Assembly: GCA_045128635.1 (NCBI GenBank)
Contig: JBGVRS010000052.1
Coordinates: 16,658-80,657, forward strand
DNA from: HGM12587 sp045128635
GTDB lineage: Bacteria; Bacillota; Clostridia; Lachnospirales; Lachnospiraceae
DNA length: 64,000 nucleotides
Reading direction: 5' to 3'
Positions 9,110 through 17,742 of this stretch are shown piece by piece. The position numbers and the translations under genes were made by a program. Each line of letters begins with the position of its first letter. The stretch's first letter is position 1. The notes beneath the pieces are model-generated. The model did not search any database, had not been told where the DNA came from, and saw only the letters and a program-made list of their open reading frames with translations.

Positions 9110-10126
9110 ATGAAGTTATTATCAATTGCGATTCCATCGTATAACTCAGAAGGATTTATGAGAAATTGTATTGAATCGCTGCTGACCGGTGGAGAAGAAG
9201 TAGAAATTATTATTGTAAATGATGGTTCCAAAGATGGTACAGGTGCCATTGCAGATGAATATGCTGCGAAATATCCGACAATCGTAAAAGCAGTTCATCA
9301 GGAAAACGGCGGTCATGGAGAAGCGGTCAATGCAGGGCTTCGTAATGCCACAGGTCTGTATTATAAGGTTGTAGACAGTGATGATTGGGTAAATGAAGAA
9401 GCCTATTTAAAGATTTTAAAGAAACTTGCGGAACTTGTAAAATCCGGTGACATGGTTGATATGTTCATCAGCAACTATGTTTATGAAAAAGAAGGAAAGA
9501 AACGCAAAAAAGTCATGCAGTATCGTACTGCGTTCCCAACCGATCAGGTATTTACATGGGATGATGTAAAATTCCTTCATGTTGGCCAGTATATTTTGAT
9601 GCATTCTGTGATTTATCGTACACAAATGTTAAAAGACTGTGCATTGGAACTTCCAAAGCATACCTTCTATGTAGATAACATTTACGTATATCATCCACTG
9701 CCATATGTAAAGAAAATGTATTATATGGACGTAAATTTCTATAGATACTATATCGGTCGTGAAGGTCAGTCTGTTCAGGAAAAAGTCATGATTGGACGTA
9801 TTGACCAGCAGATACGAGTAACAAAACTGATTATTGATGATTGTGATGTGTGGAAGATTAAAAATAAAAAGCTTCGTAACTACATGTTAAGCTACATGGA
9901 AATTATGATGACAGTATCTTCTATCCTTGCAATTCGTTCCAAGACAGAAGAAAATCTGGCGAAGAAAAAAGAACTCTGGCAGTATCTGAAGGCAAAAGAT
10001 GTGCGTGCTTATAAGAAAATCCGCAGAAGCATCATGGGTAACACGATGAATCTTCCAGGCAAGAGCGGACGGAAGATTTCTGTGGCAGCATATAAAATTG
10101 CACAGATGGTGGTAGGATTTAACTAG
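9110..10126 (+). CDS. Glycosyltransferase family 2
   Basis: A 338-residue GT-A fold enzyme: it begins LLSIAIPSYNSEGFMRNCIESLL, carries the nucleotide-binding IIVNDGSKDGT, and has the metal-binding VVDSDDWV (DxD-like). No clear transmembrane anchor is present beyond weakly hydrophobic C-terminal stretches. The family transfers sugars from nucleotide donors to wall polymers, lipids or proteins; donor and acceptor are unknown. The gene is downstream of mutY with AGGTGA before the ATG. The next transcription unit has its own promoter. Confidence 0.85.
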   Translation: MKLLSIAIPSYNSEGFMRNCIESLLTGGEEVEIIIVNDGSKDGTGAIADEYAAKYPTIVKAVHQENGGHGEAVNAGLRNATGLYYKVVDSDDWVNEEAYLKILKKLAELVKSGDMVDMFISNYVYEKEGKKRKKVMQYRTAFPTDQVFTWDDVKFLHVGQYILMHSVIYRTQMLKDCALELPKHTFYVDNIYVYHPLPYVKKMYYMDVNFYRYYIGREGQSVQEKVMIGRIDQQIRVTKLIIDDCDVWKIKNKKLRNYMLSYMEIMMTVSSILAIRSKTEENLAKKKELWQYLKAKDVRAYKKIRRSIMGNTMNLPGKSGRKISVAAYKIAQMVVGFN

Positions 10127-10162
10127 CAAATCGTACAGATTATGGAAATTCAGTGAAAAGGC

Positions 10163-10191
10163 TTGACAAGCCATATCGCTTATAATAGAAT
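10163..10191 (+). promoter_or_regulatory. Promoter of the metK leader
   Basis: TTGACA at 10163-10168 and TAGAAT at 10186-10191 are exactly 17 bases apart. A better-looking TATAAT at 10181 is only 12 bases from the -35 and is probably not used. The predicted start lies about 20-30 bases before the riboswitch. Confidence 0.6.
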
Positions 10192-10220
10192 ATCGACGTA
10201 TCAAATTAACAGAGAAGAAA

Positions 10221-10369
10221 TCTCTTATTCAGAGTGGTGGAGATAAAAGGATCTATGAAACCACGGCAACCCCGAATACGGAAGGTGCCAGCCTGAGCGA
10301 GTAATCGAACAATAAGAGGATTTGGAATGTAGAAAACATATTCAGGTCCGCTTAAGCGGACCTGTTTTT
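10221..10369 (+). promoter_or_regulatory. SAM-I (S-box) riboswitch with terminator
   Basis: The P1 helix is formed by CTCTTATT (from 10222) and AATAAGAG (10311-10318). Between them are the conserved S-box elements CAGAGTGGTGG, CTATGAAACC, CGGCAACC and GAAGGTGCCA...GCCTGAGCGA. An expression platform follows, ending in a strong terminator at 10343-10369. S-adenosylmethionine binding is known to favour termination in this class, so high SAM should lower metK, the SAM-synthase gene directly downstream. The 302-base gap between the glycosyltransferase and metK is accounted for by this promoter and riboswitch. Confidence 0.95.
10343..10369 (+). terminator. Riboswitch-controlled intrinsic terminator
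   Basis: The sequence CAGGTCCGCTT pairs perfectly with AAGCGGACCTG (10343-10364) and is followed by TTTTTA. It lies 60 bases before the metK ATG and is the off-state hairpin of the S-box. Confidence 0.9.
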
Positions 10370-10428
10370 ATGTACAACATAGAGGAAATCCGTAAGAGAT
10401 TTTTTGCCAGCAAAATAAGGAGAATAAA

Positions 10429-11616
10429 ATGGAGAAATTTTTATTTACATCTGAGTCCGTAACAGAAGGACATCCAGACAAAATTTGCGACCAGATTTCA
10501 GACGCTATCTTAGATGCACTGATGGCAGCAGACCCAAACAGCCGTGTAGCATGTGAAACAGCAACAACAACAGGTCTTGTACTTGTTATGGGTGAAATCA
10601 CAACAAACGCTTATGTAGATATTCAGAAAATCGTACGTGAAACAGTACGTGAAATCGGCTATACAAGAGGTAAATTTGGTTTTGACGCTGATAACTGTGC
10701 AGTTATTACAGCAATTGACGAACAGTCTACAGACATCGCCATGGGTGTTAACAAAGCATTAGAAGCAAAAGAAAACCGTATGAGCGACGATGAAATCGAA
10801 GCAATCGGTGCTGGTGACCAGGGTATGATGTTCGGTTATGCTTCTAACGAAACACCAGAACTTATGCCTTATGCAATTTCTTTGGCTCACAAACTTGCAC
10901 TTCGTTTAACAGAAGTTCGTAAAAATGGAACACTTCCTTACCTTCGTCCGGATGGAAAGACACAGGTTACTGTAGAATATGATGAAAACGGTAAACCAGC
11001 ACGTCTTGATGCAGTTGTATTATCTACACAGCACAGTGAAGAAGTAACACAGGAACAGATTCATGAAGATATCAAAAAACATGTATTTGATGTAATTCTT
11101 CCACAGGATATGGTAGATGCAGATACAAAATTCTTCATCAACCCAACAGGCCGTTTCGTAATCGGCGGACCACACGGAGACAGTGGTTTGACAGGACGTA
11201 AAATCATCGTAGATACTTACGGCGGATATGCTCGTCACGGCGGCGGTGCATTCTCCGGTAAAGACTGTACAAAGGTAGACCGTTCTGCAGCTTATGCAGC
11301 ACGTTACGTTGCAAAGAACATCGTAGCAGCTGGTCTTGCTGATAAATGTGAAATCCAGTTATCTTATGCAATCGGTGTTGCTCATCCAACATCTATCATG
11401 GTTGACACATTTGGCACAGGTAAAATTTCTGAAACAAAGATGGTTGAAATGATTCGTGAAAACTTCGACCTTCGTCCGGCAGGAATCATAAAAATGCTTG
11501 ATCTTCGCCGTCCAATCTACAAACAGACAGCAGCTTACGGTCACTTCGGAAGAACAGATATCGATCTTCCTTGGGAAAAAACTGATAAGGCAGAAATCCT
11601 TAAGAACTATTTATAA
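10429..11616 (+). CDS. metK: S-adenosylmethionine synthase
   Basis: The 395-residue enzyme makes SAM from methionine and ATP. Diagnostic motifs include SVTEGHPDKICDQISDA at the N-terminus, the ATP-binding GAGDQGMMFGYA and the phosphate-binding GGGAFSGKD. Length matches the family. Codon use is strongly biased (GTA, ACA, GAA, CGT), as expected for a highly expressed gene. AGGAG lies before the ATG. It is a single-gene unit between the S-box leader and its own terminator. Confidence 0.98.
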   Translation: MEKFLFTSESVTEGHPDKICDQISDAILDALMAADPNSRVACETATTTGLVLVMGEITTNAYVDIQKIVRETVREIGYTRGKFGFDADNCAVITAIDEQSTDIAMGVNKALEAKENRMSDDEIEAIGAGDQGMMFGYASNETPELMPYAISLAHKLALRLTEVRKNGTLPYLRPDGKTQVTVEYDENGKPARLDAVVLSTQHSEEVTQEQIHEDIKKHVFDVILPQDMVDADTKFFINPTGRFVIGGPHGDSGLTGRKIIVDTYGGYARHGGGAFSGKDCTKVDRSAAYAARYVAKNIVAAGLADKCEIQLSYAIGVAHPTSIMVDTFGTGKISETKMVEMIRENFDLRPAGIIKMLDLRRPIYKQTAAYGHFGRTDIDLPWEKTDKAEILKNYL

Positions 11617-11626
11617 GAACTACTTT

Positions 11627-11654
11627 CAGGCACGCGTAAAGCGTGCCTGTTTTT
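11627..11654 (+). terminator. Intrinsic terminator of metK
   Basis: CAGGCACGC (11627-11635) pairs with GCGTGCCTG (11641-11649) over a GTAAA loop and is followed by TTTTT. Confidence 0.9.
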
Positions 11655-11751
11655 ATGTGCGGGTTTACAAAAAATTTAGAAAGTTACTAATTGTTTAGGT
11701 GTGGACCTTCTGTCTGTGTGTTATAATTAAGAAGAATATGGAGTTGATATC

Positions 11752-12900
11752 ATGAAAATAAGATCAAAACTTTTTTTAGCATTCTTTTTAATTATTGGAG
11801 TTCCGATGATTCTGCTTGGTGCGGGCGTTATTACATTTACATCCTATCATATGGATGAATTGTATGCGTTGCAGGTAGAGACTGCAACTGTAGAAGAGAT
11901 TGCACAGGCAGTAAAATTATATGCAGTGGATGTTAGACAATATATTTCCAATCTGATGATTTTGATTTCGCTGGTGGTTCCGGTTATCGTTATCTGTCTG
12001 GTACTTTGGATTTATCACAGTATTGTAACGCCGATTCACATGCTGCAGGTGGCAACCCAGAATATCAAAAACGGGAATCTGGATTTTGAGGTGGAAGTTC
12101 ATAACAAAGACGAAATTGGAGAATTGTGCAAAGACTTTGAAGAAATGCGTATCCGATTGAAGGATAACGCAGAAGAAAAACTTCGTTCCGAGCAACAGAG
12201 TAAGGAACTGATCAGTAACATTTCTCACGATTTGAAAACGCCGATTACAGCGATCAAAGGCTATGTGGAAGGACTGATCGACGGAGTTGCAGATACGCCG
12301 GAGAAGCAGAATAAATACTTGCAGACGGTTTACAGTAAAGCAATTGATATGGATCATCTCATTAATGAATTGTCCTTCTATTCAAAGATTGATACAAATA
12401 AGATTCCGTATACATTCAGCCGTCTTAATGTGGTGGGATATTTTGAAGATTGTGCGGAAGATTTAAGCCGTGAACTGGAAGATGAACATATTGGATTCAG
12501 CTATCAGAATTATGTGGATGATTCCGTGCAGATGATTGCGGACGCAGAACAGATTAAACGAGTGATTAATAACATTGTTGGTAACTCTAAAAAGTATTCT
12601 GACAAAGCAGATACAAAAATCCACATGACGATCAAAGACGTGGGAGACTTTGTACAGGTAGAAATTGAAGACAACGGCAAGGGTATTGCGGCAAAAGATT
12701 TGCCATATATTTTTGACCGTTTCTATAGAACTGATGCTTCCAGAAATTCTTCCAAAGGCGGAAGTGGTATTGGACTTTCCATTGTGAAGAAAATCATGGA
12801 AGATCATGGCGGTAAGATCTGGGTAACCAGTAAAGAAGGAATTGGTACAGTGATGTACCTTGTACTTAGAAAATATCAGGAGGTTCCGGTAAATGAGTAA
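11752..12900 (+). CDS. HAMP-domain sensor histidine kinase
   Basis: The 382-residue kinase has two membrane segments (about 7-30 and 67-88) enclosing a short external loop of about 35 residues. A HAMP linker follows (HSIVTPIHMLQVATQNIKNGNLDF), then a HisKA dimerisation domain with the phospho-accepting H159 in NISHDLKTPI, then an ATPase domain with N, G1 (IEDNGKGI) and G2 (GGSGIGLSIVKKIM) boxes. The small sensor loop suggests detection within or near the membrane. A TATAAT-like -10 lies at 11722-11727. It overlaps the regulator gene by 8 bases and surely pairs with it. Confidence 0.9.
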   Translation: MKIRSKLFLAFFLIIGVPMILLGAGVITFTSYHMDELYALQVETATVEEIAQAVKLYAVDVRQYISNLMILISLVVPVIVICLVLWIYHSIVTPIHMLQVATQNIKNGNLDFEVEVHNKDEIGELCKDFEEMRIRLKDNAEEKLRSEQQSKELISNISHDLKTPITAIKGYVEGLIDGVADTPEKQNKYLQTVYSKAIDMDHLINELSFYSKIDTNKIPYTFSRLNVVGYFEDCAEDLSRELEDEHIGFSYQNYVDDSVQMIADAEQIKRVINNIVGNSKKYSDKADTKIHMTIKDVGDFVQVEIEDNGKGIAAKDLPYIFDRFYRTDASRNSSKGGSGIGLSIVKKIMEDHGGKIWVTSKEGIGTVMYLVLRKYQEVPVNE

Positions 12901-13582
12901 GATTTTGATTGTAGAAGATGAAGTGGCGATTGCGGAGCTTGAAAAAGACTATTTAGAGCTGAGTGGTTTTGAAGTGGAAGTAGTTCATCAGGGAGATGTG
13001 GGACTTTTACGTGCATTAAAAGAAGAATTCGACTTAATTATTCTGGATTTAATGCTTCCGGGAGTAGATGGTTTTGAAATCTGCCGCAAAATTCGTGAAA
13101 CAAAGAATACACCGATTATTATTGTTTCGGCAAAGAAAGATGACATTGATAAAATTCGTGGTCTTGGCATGGGTGCAGATGATTACATGACAAAACCATT
13201 CAGTCCAAGTGAAATGGTTGCCCGTGTAAAAGCGCATCTGGCAAGATATGAAAGACTCATCAGCAGCGGTATGCCAAGCAATGATGTGATTGAAATCCGT
13301 GGAATCAAGATTGATAAAACAGCAAGACGTGTGTGGGTCAATGGAGAGGAAACAAATTTTACTTCCAAGGAATTTGATCTTTTGACCTTCCTTGCACAGA
13401 ATCCAAACCATGTGTATACAAAAGAAGAATTATTCCAGGAAATCTGGGATATGGAATCAATCGGGGATATTGCAACGGTAACGGTGCATATTAAGAAGAT
13501 TCGTGAAAAAATTGAGTATGATACATCGAAGCCTCAATATATTGAAACCATTTGGGGAGTCGGGTACCGATTTAAAGTGTAA
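12893..13582 (+). CDS. OmpR/PhoB-family response regulator
   Basis: The 229-residue protein has an N-terminal receiver with the acidic pocket E8-D9, phospho-accepting D52 in LIILDLMLPGVDG, the conserved S/T in PIIIVSAKK and K in DDYMTKPFSP. The C-terminal half (about 130-229) is a winged helix ending in the typical TIWGVGYRFKV. The partner kinase precedes it with an ATGA-style overlap. The targets are unknown; the following importer operon is an obvious candidate but there is no direct evidence. Confidence 0.92.
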   Translation: MSKILIVEDEVAIAELEKDYLELSGFEVEVVHQGDVGLLRALKEEFDLIILDLMLPGVDGFEICRKIRETKNTPIIIVSAKKDDIDKIRGLGMGADDYMTKPFSPSEMVARVKAHLARYERLISSGMPSNDVIEIRGIKIDKTARRVWVNGEETNFTSKEFDLLTFLAQNPNHVYTKEELFQEIWDMESIGDIATVTVHIKKIREKIEYDTSKPQYIETIWGVGYRFKV

Positions 13583-13589
13583 CAATAGA

Positions 13590-13707
13590 TATAATTTAAC
13601 TAATTTTAATTGATTGAAATCTGCCGGATCGCAAAGAGACGATGCAAGGCCTTAAAATGTATTTCGTCAAGGGAAACCTTTAGACAACATGGGAGGAGTG
13701 TGTCTTT
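13590..13707 (+). other. Structured leader of the importer/siroheme operon (unassigned)
   Basis: TATAAT occurs at 13590-13595. Downstream, GACGA (13638-13642) can pair with TCGTC (13664-13668), and directly after it AAGG-GAAA-CCTT (13669-13680) forms a GNRA-capped hairpin that could stack on the first helix. The ribosome binding site GGGAGGAG follows at about 13691-13698. There is no poly-T terminator. I could not match it to a riboswitch class by its conserved bases. Confidence 0.4.
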
Positions 13708-14685
13708 TTGCGATTCGGTATTTTAATTTTATTGACAATTTTTTTAATAGGGTGTGGAAATCAACATACACAATATCGTGAGACCACGATACAGACAATT
13801 GAAGAACAAAATGAAGAAACAGAAGAGCATGTATTTACAGATGCTTTGGGCAGAACAGTAGCCGTAAACAATCCAAAACGTGTAGCAGCGCTTTTGGGAA
13901 GTTTTGCAGATATCTGGTATCTTGCAGGAGGAGAAATCATTGCTTCAGCAGATGATGCGTGGGACGATTTTAAACTGCCTTTACCGGAAGGTGCAATAAA
14001 TCTGGGTATGACCAAAGAATTAAGCCTTGAAAAACTGTTTGAGGCAAATCCGGATTTTGTACTTGCCAGCAGCAACACGAAAGGCAATGTAGAGTGGCTG
14101 GAAACCCTGGAAGCGGCAGGAATCAATGTGGCATATTTCGAGGTGAATGATTTCCAGGACTATCTGGAAGTTTTAAGAATCTGTACGGATATTACAGGCA
14201 GAAAAGATTTGTATGAAAAAAATGGACTGGCAATACAGGAGCAGATAGAGAATGTAATTGCGCAGAGTAAACAACGTATCGAAAATGCGGGGCAGGCGCC
14301 GACGGTATTAAGTCTTCGCGCATCCTCTACATTTATCAGAGCAAAGAACAGTAAAGACAATGTGCTTGGAGAGATGCTGTTTGCTCTTGGGTGTGAAAAT
14401 ATCGCAGACAGCGAAGAGTCTCTTTTGGAAAATCTAAGTATCGAGCAGATCATTATACAGGACCCTGATTATATCTTCTTTATCCAACAGGGGGATAATG
14501 AAGATGGGACGAAAGAAAATATTAAAAATTTTATTGCAGAAAATCCGGCTTGGTCTGAATTAACTGCAGTAAAAAACGGCAGGGTATATTTGCTGGAAAA
14601 ATCATTATATGCTTTGAAACCAAATGACCGTTGGGGAGAGGCATATGAAAAATTAGAGGGAATTTTGTCGAATGAAGAAATGTAA
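13708..14685 (+). CDS. ABC importer substrate-binding lipoprotein (FecB/BtuF-like)
   Basis: The start is TTG 13708 behind GGGAGGAG. The 325-residue protein has a lipoprotein signal ending LIGC (C16). The mature part has the periplasmic-binding fold of iron-siderophore, heme and cobalamin binders: DALGRTVAVNNPKRVAALLG, NPDFVLASS, then a long central helix and GRVYLLEKSLYALKPNDRWGEAYE. It would sit on the outer face of the membrane and deliver substrate to the permease encoded next. The substrate cannot be settled by sequence; the siroheme-related genes downstream favour iron or a tetrapyrrole. Confidence 0.85.
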   Translation: MRFGILILLTIFLIGCGNQHTQYRETTIQTIEEQNEETEEHVFTDALGRTVAVNNPKRVAALLGSFADIWYLAGGEIIASADDAWDDFKLPLPEGAINLGMTKELSLEKLFEANPDFVLASSNTKGNVEWLETLEAAGINVAYFEVNDFQDYLEVLRICTDITGRKDLYEKNGLAIQEQIENVIAQSKQRIENAGQAPTVLSLRASSTFIRAKNSKDNVLGEMLFALGCENIADSEESLLENLSIEQIIIQDPDYIFFIQQGDNEDGTKENIKNFIAENPAWSELTAVKNGRVYLLEKSLYALKPNDRWGEAYEKLEGILSNEEM

Positions 14686-15673
14686 GAATCAACTGCTGTT
14701 TGCAGGTGCAGTCATTCTTTTTATGATATCAACGATATTAAGCTGCTGTATTGGAAGCGCAGCGATTTCTGTTTCAGAACTTTTGGAAGTACTGGCCCAG
14801 GGAATTGAAAATGTGACAACTCCGGAAGCGAGGATCTTCTGGTATGCCAGATTGCCAAGAACCATCGCCTGCGCGTTAGCTGGTGCAGCGTTGGCAGTTT
14901 CCGGTGCAGTGATTCAGGGAGTGCTGACAAATCAACTGGCATCCCCTGGGATTATCGGGGTAAATGCAGGTGCAGGGCTTGCGGTGACCATCTGCTGTGC
15001 ATTAGGTGCATTTTCCGGATGGGCAATTGCAGGCGCAGCCTTTGGAGGAGCCATCGCAGCAGTCCTTTTGGTGGCATTGACTGCCCAGAAGATTGGCGCT
15101 TCAAGAACAACAGTTATTCTTGGCGGCGTTGCAGTAAATAGCTGCCTAAATGCAGCTTCCGAAGCAATTGCGATTTTAGTACCGGATGCCGGGATGCAGG
15201 CGGCGGATTTTCGTGTAGGCGGGTTCTCAAATGTGGCATATGTAAGGCTTCTCCCGGCAGGAGTTTTAATTTTAATAGGACTTTTATTGTTATTTACATT
15301 GACCAATGAGCTGGATGTTATCTCCCTAGGAGAAGACACTGCCCAGGGGCTTGGAATGCCGGTGAAAAAGATGCGTACGGTATTTTTAAGCCTTTCAGCA
15401 TTGCTGGCAGGAGCGGCAGTCAGTTTTGCAGGATTGTTGGGATTTGTAGGACTGATTGTTCCTCACATTGTGCGAAAACTGGTGTCAGCAGAAAGTGGGA
15501 AAATGCTTCCATTTTGTACACTGCTAGGGGCAAGTTTCGTAATATTATGTGATTTATTTGCCCGAACCTTGTTTATCCCATATGAAATACCGGTAGGAAT
15601 CATCATGTCCTTTATTGGAGGACCATTCTTTCTGTTCTTGCTGATTCACAGAAAAGGAGGGCATGGTGTATGA
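14672..15673 (+). CDS. FecCD-family ABC transporter permease
   Basis: The 333-residue polytopic protein belongs to the BtuC/FecCD permease family. It shows the characteristic ARLPRTIACALAGAALAVSGAVIQGVLTNQLASPGIIGVNAGAG and the later FVGLIVPHIVRKL segment that contacts the ATPase. About ten membrane segments are visible. It overlaps the binding-protein gene by 14 bases and the ATPase gene by 4, so the three are tightly coupled. A single permease gene implies a homodimer. Confidence 0.92.
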   Translation: MKKCKNQLLFAGAVILFMISTILSCCIGSAAISVSELLEVLAQGIENVTTPEARIFWYARLPRTIACALAGAALAVSGAVIQGVLTNQLASPGIIGVNAGAGLAVTICCALGAFSGWAIAGAAFGGAIAAVLLVALTAQKIGASRTTVILGGVAVNSCLNAASEAIAILVPDAGMQAADFRVGGFSNVAYVRLLPAGVLILIGLLLLFTLTNELDVISLGEDTAQGLGMPVKKMRTVFLSLSALLAGAAVSFAGLLGFVGLIVPHIVRKLVSAESGKMLPFCTLLGASFVILCDLFARTLFIPYEIPVGIIMSFIGGPFFLFLLIHRKGGHGV

Positions 15674-16434
15674 TTGAATTGAAAAATGTATGTGCTGGGT
15701 ATGAGGGGAAAAATGTACTGCATCATGCCAATGTGGTCTTTGAACCGGGAACCATTACTGTGCTGGTGGGACCAAACGGCTGTGGAAAAAGTACTTTGTT
15801 AAAGACCATTGTTCGGATAAATCCGCATTGCGAAGGCGAAATTCTGATAGATGGAATTTCTATAAGAAACATGACTTCGAGAGAGCTTGCCAGAAAAGCA
15901 GCATATCTTGCACAGAACAAAAAAGCTCCGGATATATCTGTACTTAAAATGGTGCTTCATGGACGGTTTGCACATTTAAGCTACCCTAGGAAGTATCGTT
16001 CTAAGGATGTTGAGATAGCAAAGAGTGCTCTTTGCTGGGCTGGTATGGAGGAGCAGGCAGATAAGCTTGTCAGTAAGCTTTCCGGAGGCATGCAGCAAAA
16101 AGTTTACATAGCTATGGCACTTGCCCAGGATGCCGATACGATTCTCATGGACGAGCCGACCACGTATCTGGATGTAGCCCATCAGCTGCGTCTGATGGAA
16201 ATGGCACGTCAGCTTGCAAGGGAAGGGAAAGCCATCGTAATGGTGCTTCATGATCTGACGCAGGCACTTCAGATTGCGGATAAAGTGGTTGTGTTAAAGG
16301 AAGGAAAACTGATTGCGCAGGGAACTGCGGATGAAGTTTATGAGGGTGGAAGTCTGCAAAAAGCATTTCATGTAGAGATAGAGCGTGTACATACGAAAAG
16401 CGGCTGGCATTATTTATGTACATTGCCGGAATAG
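15670..16434 (+). CDS. ABC transporter ATP-binding protein (FepC-like)
   Basis: The 254-residue ATPase has Walker A GPNGCGKSTLLK, Q-loop AYLAQNK, signature LSGGMQQKVYIAMALAQ, Walker B TILMDEPTTYLD and the H-loop in MVLHDLTQAL. Sequence features match the FepC/BtuD group that energises FecCD permeases. The ATG overlaps the permease stop (ATGA). Nine bases separate its stop from the next gene. Confidence 0.93.
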   Translation: MIELKNVCAGYEGKNVLHHANVVFEPGTITVLVGPNGCGKSTLLKTIVRINPHCEGEILIDGISIRNMTSRELARKAAYLAQNKKAPDISVLKMVLHGRFAHLSYPRKYRSKDVEIAKSALCWAGMEEQADKLVSKLSGGMQQKVYIAMALAQDADTILMDEPTTYLDVAHQLRLMEMARQLAREGKAIVMVLHDLTQALQIADKVVVLKEGKLIAQGTADEVYEGGSLQKAFHVEIERVHTKSGWHYLCTLPE

Positions 16435-16443
16435 GAGAAAACA

Positions 16444-17046
16444 ATGCCATTATTTCCATTTTTTATGAATATAGAAGGAGCCACGGGACTGATTGTTGGA
16501 ACAGGTAAGCATGCTCAGGAGAAAATTCAAAGATTAGAACCTTTTGGACCGAAGCTTCGGGTAATTCCTGAAGGAGAATTTTCTGAAAGTGACTTAGAAG
16601 AAATGCCTGCATTTGTCATTGTAGCAGGGGAAGATAAAGAGGAAAATCATAGAATTGCAAATTTGTGCAGAGAAAAAAGAATCCCGGTCAATGTGGTGGA
16701 TGATCAGGAATATTGTGATTTTGTATTTCCATCGTATATTGCACAGGGTAATTTATCCATAGGAATCTGTACCAACGGTGCCAGCCCGGCAGCGGGGGTA
16801 CTTTTAAAAAGAAAAATATTGGAGCAGGTTCCGGACAATATGGAAGAAATACTGAACTTCTTACACGAAAAACGACCAGTCATTGCCAAGACCTTGACAG
16901 ATAAAAAACAAAGATATAAATTTTATTATGAGTTATCAGAAATCTGTATGAGGAAAAATCGTCCGTTAACGGAAGATGAATTTAGGAGGCAATTACAATG
17001 GCATGTACAATCAGCAAAGAAGAACTTACAAGAGTCAAAGGATTAG
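16444..17046 (+). CDS. Precorrin-2 dehydrogenase / siroheme-synthase N-terminal domain protein
   Basis: The 200-residue protein matches Met8p/CysG N-terminal enzymes, which oxidise precorrin-2 with NAD+ and may insert iron to make siroheme. The N-terminal Rossmann segment is GATGLIVGTGKHAQEKIQRL, a variant of the usual GGGxVA loop. The catalytic aspartate is preserved in VNVVDDQEYCDF, and TNGASPAAGVLLKRKI corresponds to the conserved GTSP serine region. The gene overlaps the next by 49 bases. Its place between an importer and a siroheme-type reductase supports a role in supplying siroheme. Confidence 0.75.
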   Translation: MPLFPFFMNIEGATGLIVGTGKHAQEKIQRLEPFGPKLRVIPEGEFSESDLEEMPAFVIVAGEDKEENHRIANLCREKRIPVNVVDDQEYCDFVFPSYIAQGNLSIGICTNGASPAAGVLLKRKILEQVPDNMEEILNFLHEKRPVIAKTLTDKKQRYKFYYELSEICMRKNRPLTEDEFRRQLQWHVQSAKKNLQESKD

Positions 17047-17729
17047 GCTTTTTAAATAATAAAGGTACCGACTATTTTAACGGTCGCGTGATTACAAGAA
17101 ACGGAAAAATTACATCTAAAGAGATGATTCATATTGCAGAAGCGGCAGAAAAATTCGGAAATGGAGAAGTGGTTTTCACAACACGTCTGACGGTTGAAAT
17201 CAGAGGCGTTCATTTTGAGAACATTGCTCCATTGTGTAAATTTCTTGAAGAAGGCGGACTTAGTACTGGCGGGACAGGTCAAAAAGTACGTCCGATTGTT
17301 TCCTGCAAGGGAACTACCTGTCAGTTTGGTCAAATTGATACCTTTGGATTATCAGAAAAGATTCATGAGAGATTTTATGTGGGATTTCATGATGTGAAGC
17401 TCCCGCATAAATGTAAGATTGCAGTTGGTGGATGTATACACAATTGTGTAAAACCGGATTTAAATGATATTGGAATTATCGGGATGCGTACAAAGAATGA
17501 AGAAGGTATCGCATGTCCGGGATACAAGGTGTGCATTGGAGGCAGATGGGGCAAAAAAACTGCTCAGGGACAGCCATTATCGAAAATTTTTACATCAGAA
17601 GAGGAAGTTTTAGATATCATCGAAAAGATTATTTTATTCTATAAAGACAATGGAGAAGAAAAAGAACGTTTTGCGGACACCATTGCGAGAATTGGATTTG
17701 AAGAAGTGGAACAGCAATTACTGAAGTAG
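16998..17729 (+). CDS. Half-size siroheme sulfite/nitrite reductase-like protein
   Basis: ATG 16998 follows AGGAGG inside the previous gene. The 243-residue protein has one ferredoxin-like half domain (FNGRVITRNGKI, VVFTTRLTVEIRGVHFENI) and one siroheme/[4Fe-4S] half domain with cysteines at 103, 108, 146 and 150 (SCKGTTC ... GGCIHNC), plus C139. The spacing C-x4-C then C-x3-C differs slightly from the usual C-x5-C. Full-length assimilatory enzymes are about twice this size, so it resembles the small DsrA-like proteins of anaerobes. It likely reduces sulfite, nitrite or an unknown substrate in the cytoplasm; no dedicated electron donor is encoded beside it. Confidence 0.75.
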   Translation: MACTISKEELTRVKGLGFLNNKGTDYFNGRVITRNGKITSKEMIHIAEAAEKFGNGEVVFTTRLTVEIRGVHFENIAPLCKFLEEGGLSTGGTGQKVRPIVSCKGTTCQFGQIDTFGLSEKIHERFYVGFHDVKLPHKCKIAVGGCIHNCVKPDLNDIGIIGMRTKNEEGIACPGYKVCIGGRWGKKTAQGQPLSKIFTSEEEVLDIIEKIILFYKDNGEEKERFADTIARIGFEEVEQQLLK

Positions 17730-17742
17730 ATAAAACGAGAAC

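Noticed and set aside
10181..10186. TATAAT as the -10 of the metK promoter
   Set aside because: It is only 12 bases from TTGACA; TAGAAT five bases later gives the proper 17-base spacing.
13590..13707. Cobalamin or c-di-GMP-I riboswitch upstream of the importer
   Set aside because: The cobalamin box and the conserved c-di-GMP-I core are absent; listed only as an unassigned leader.
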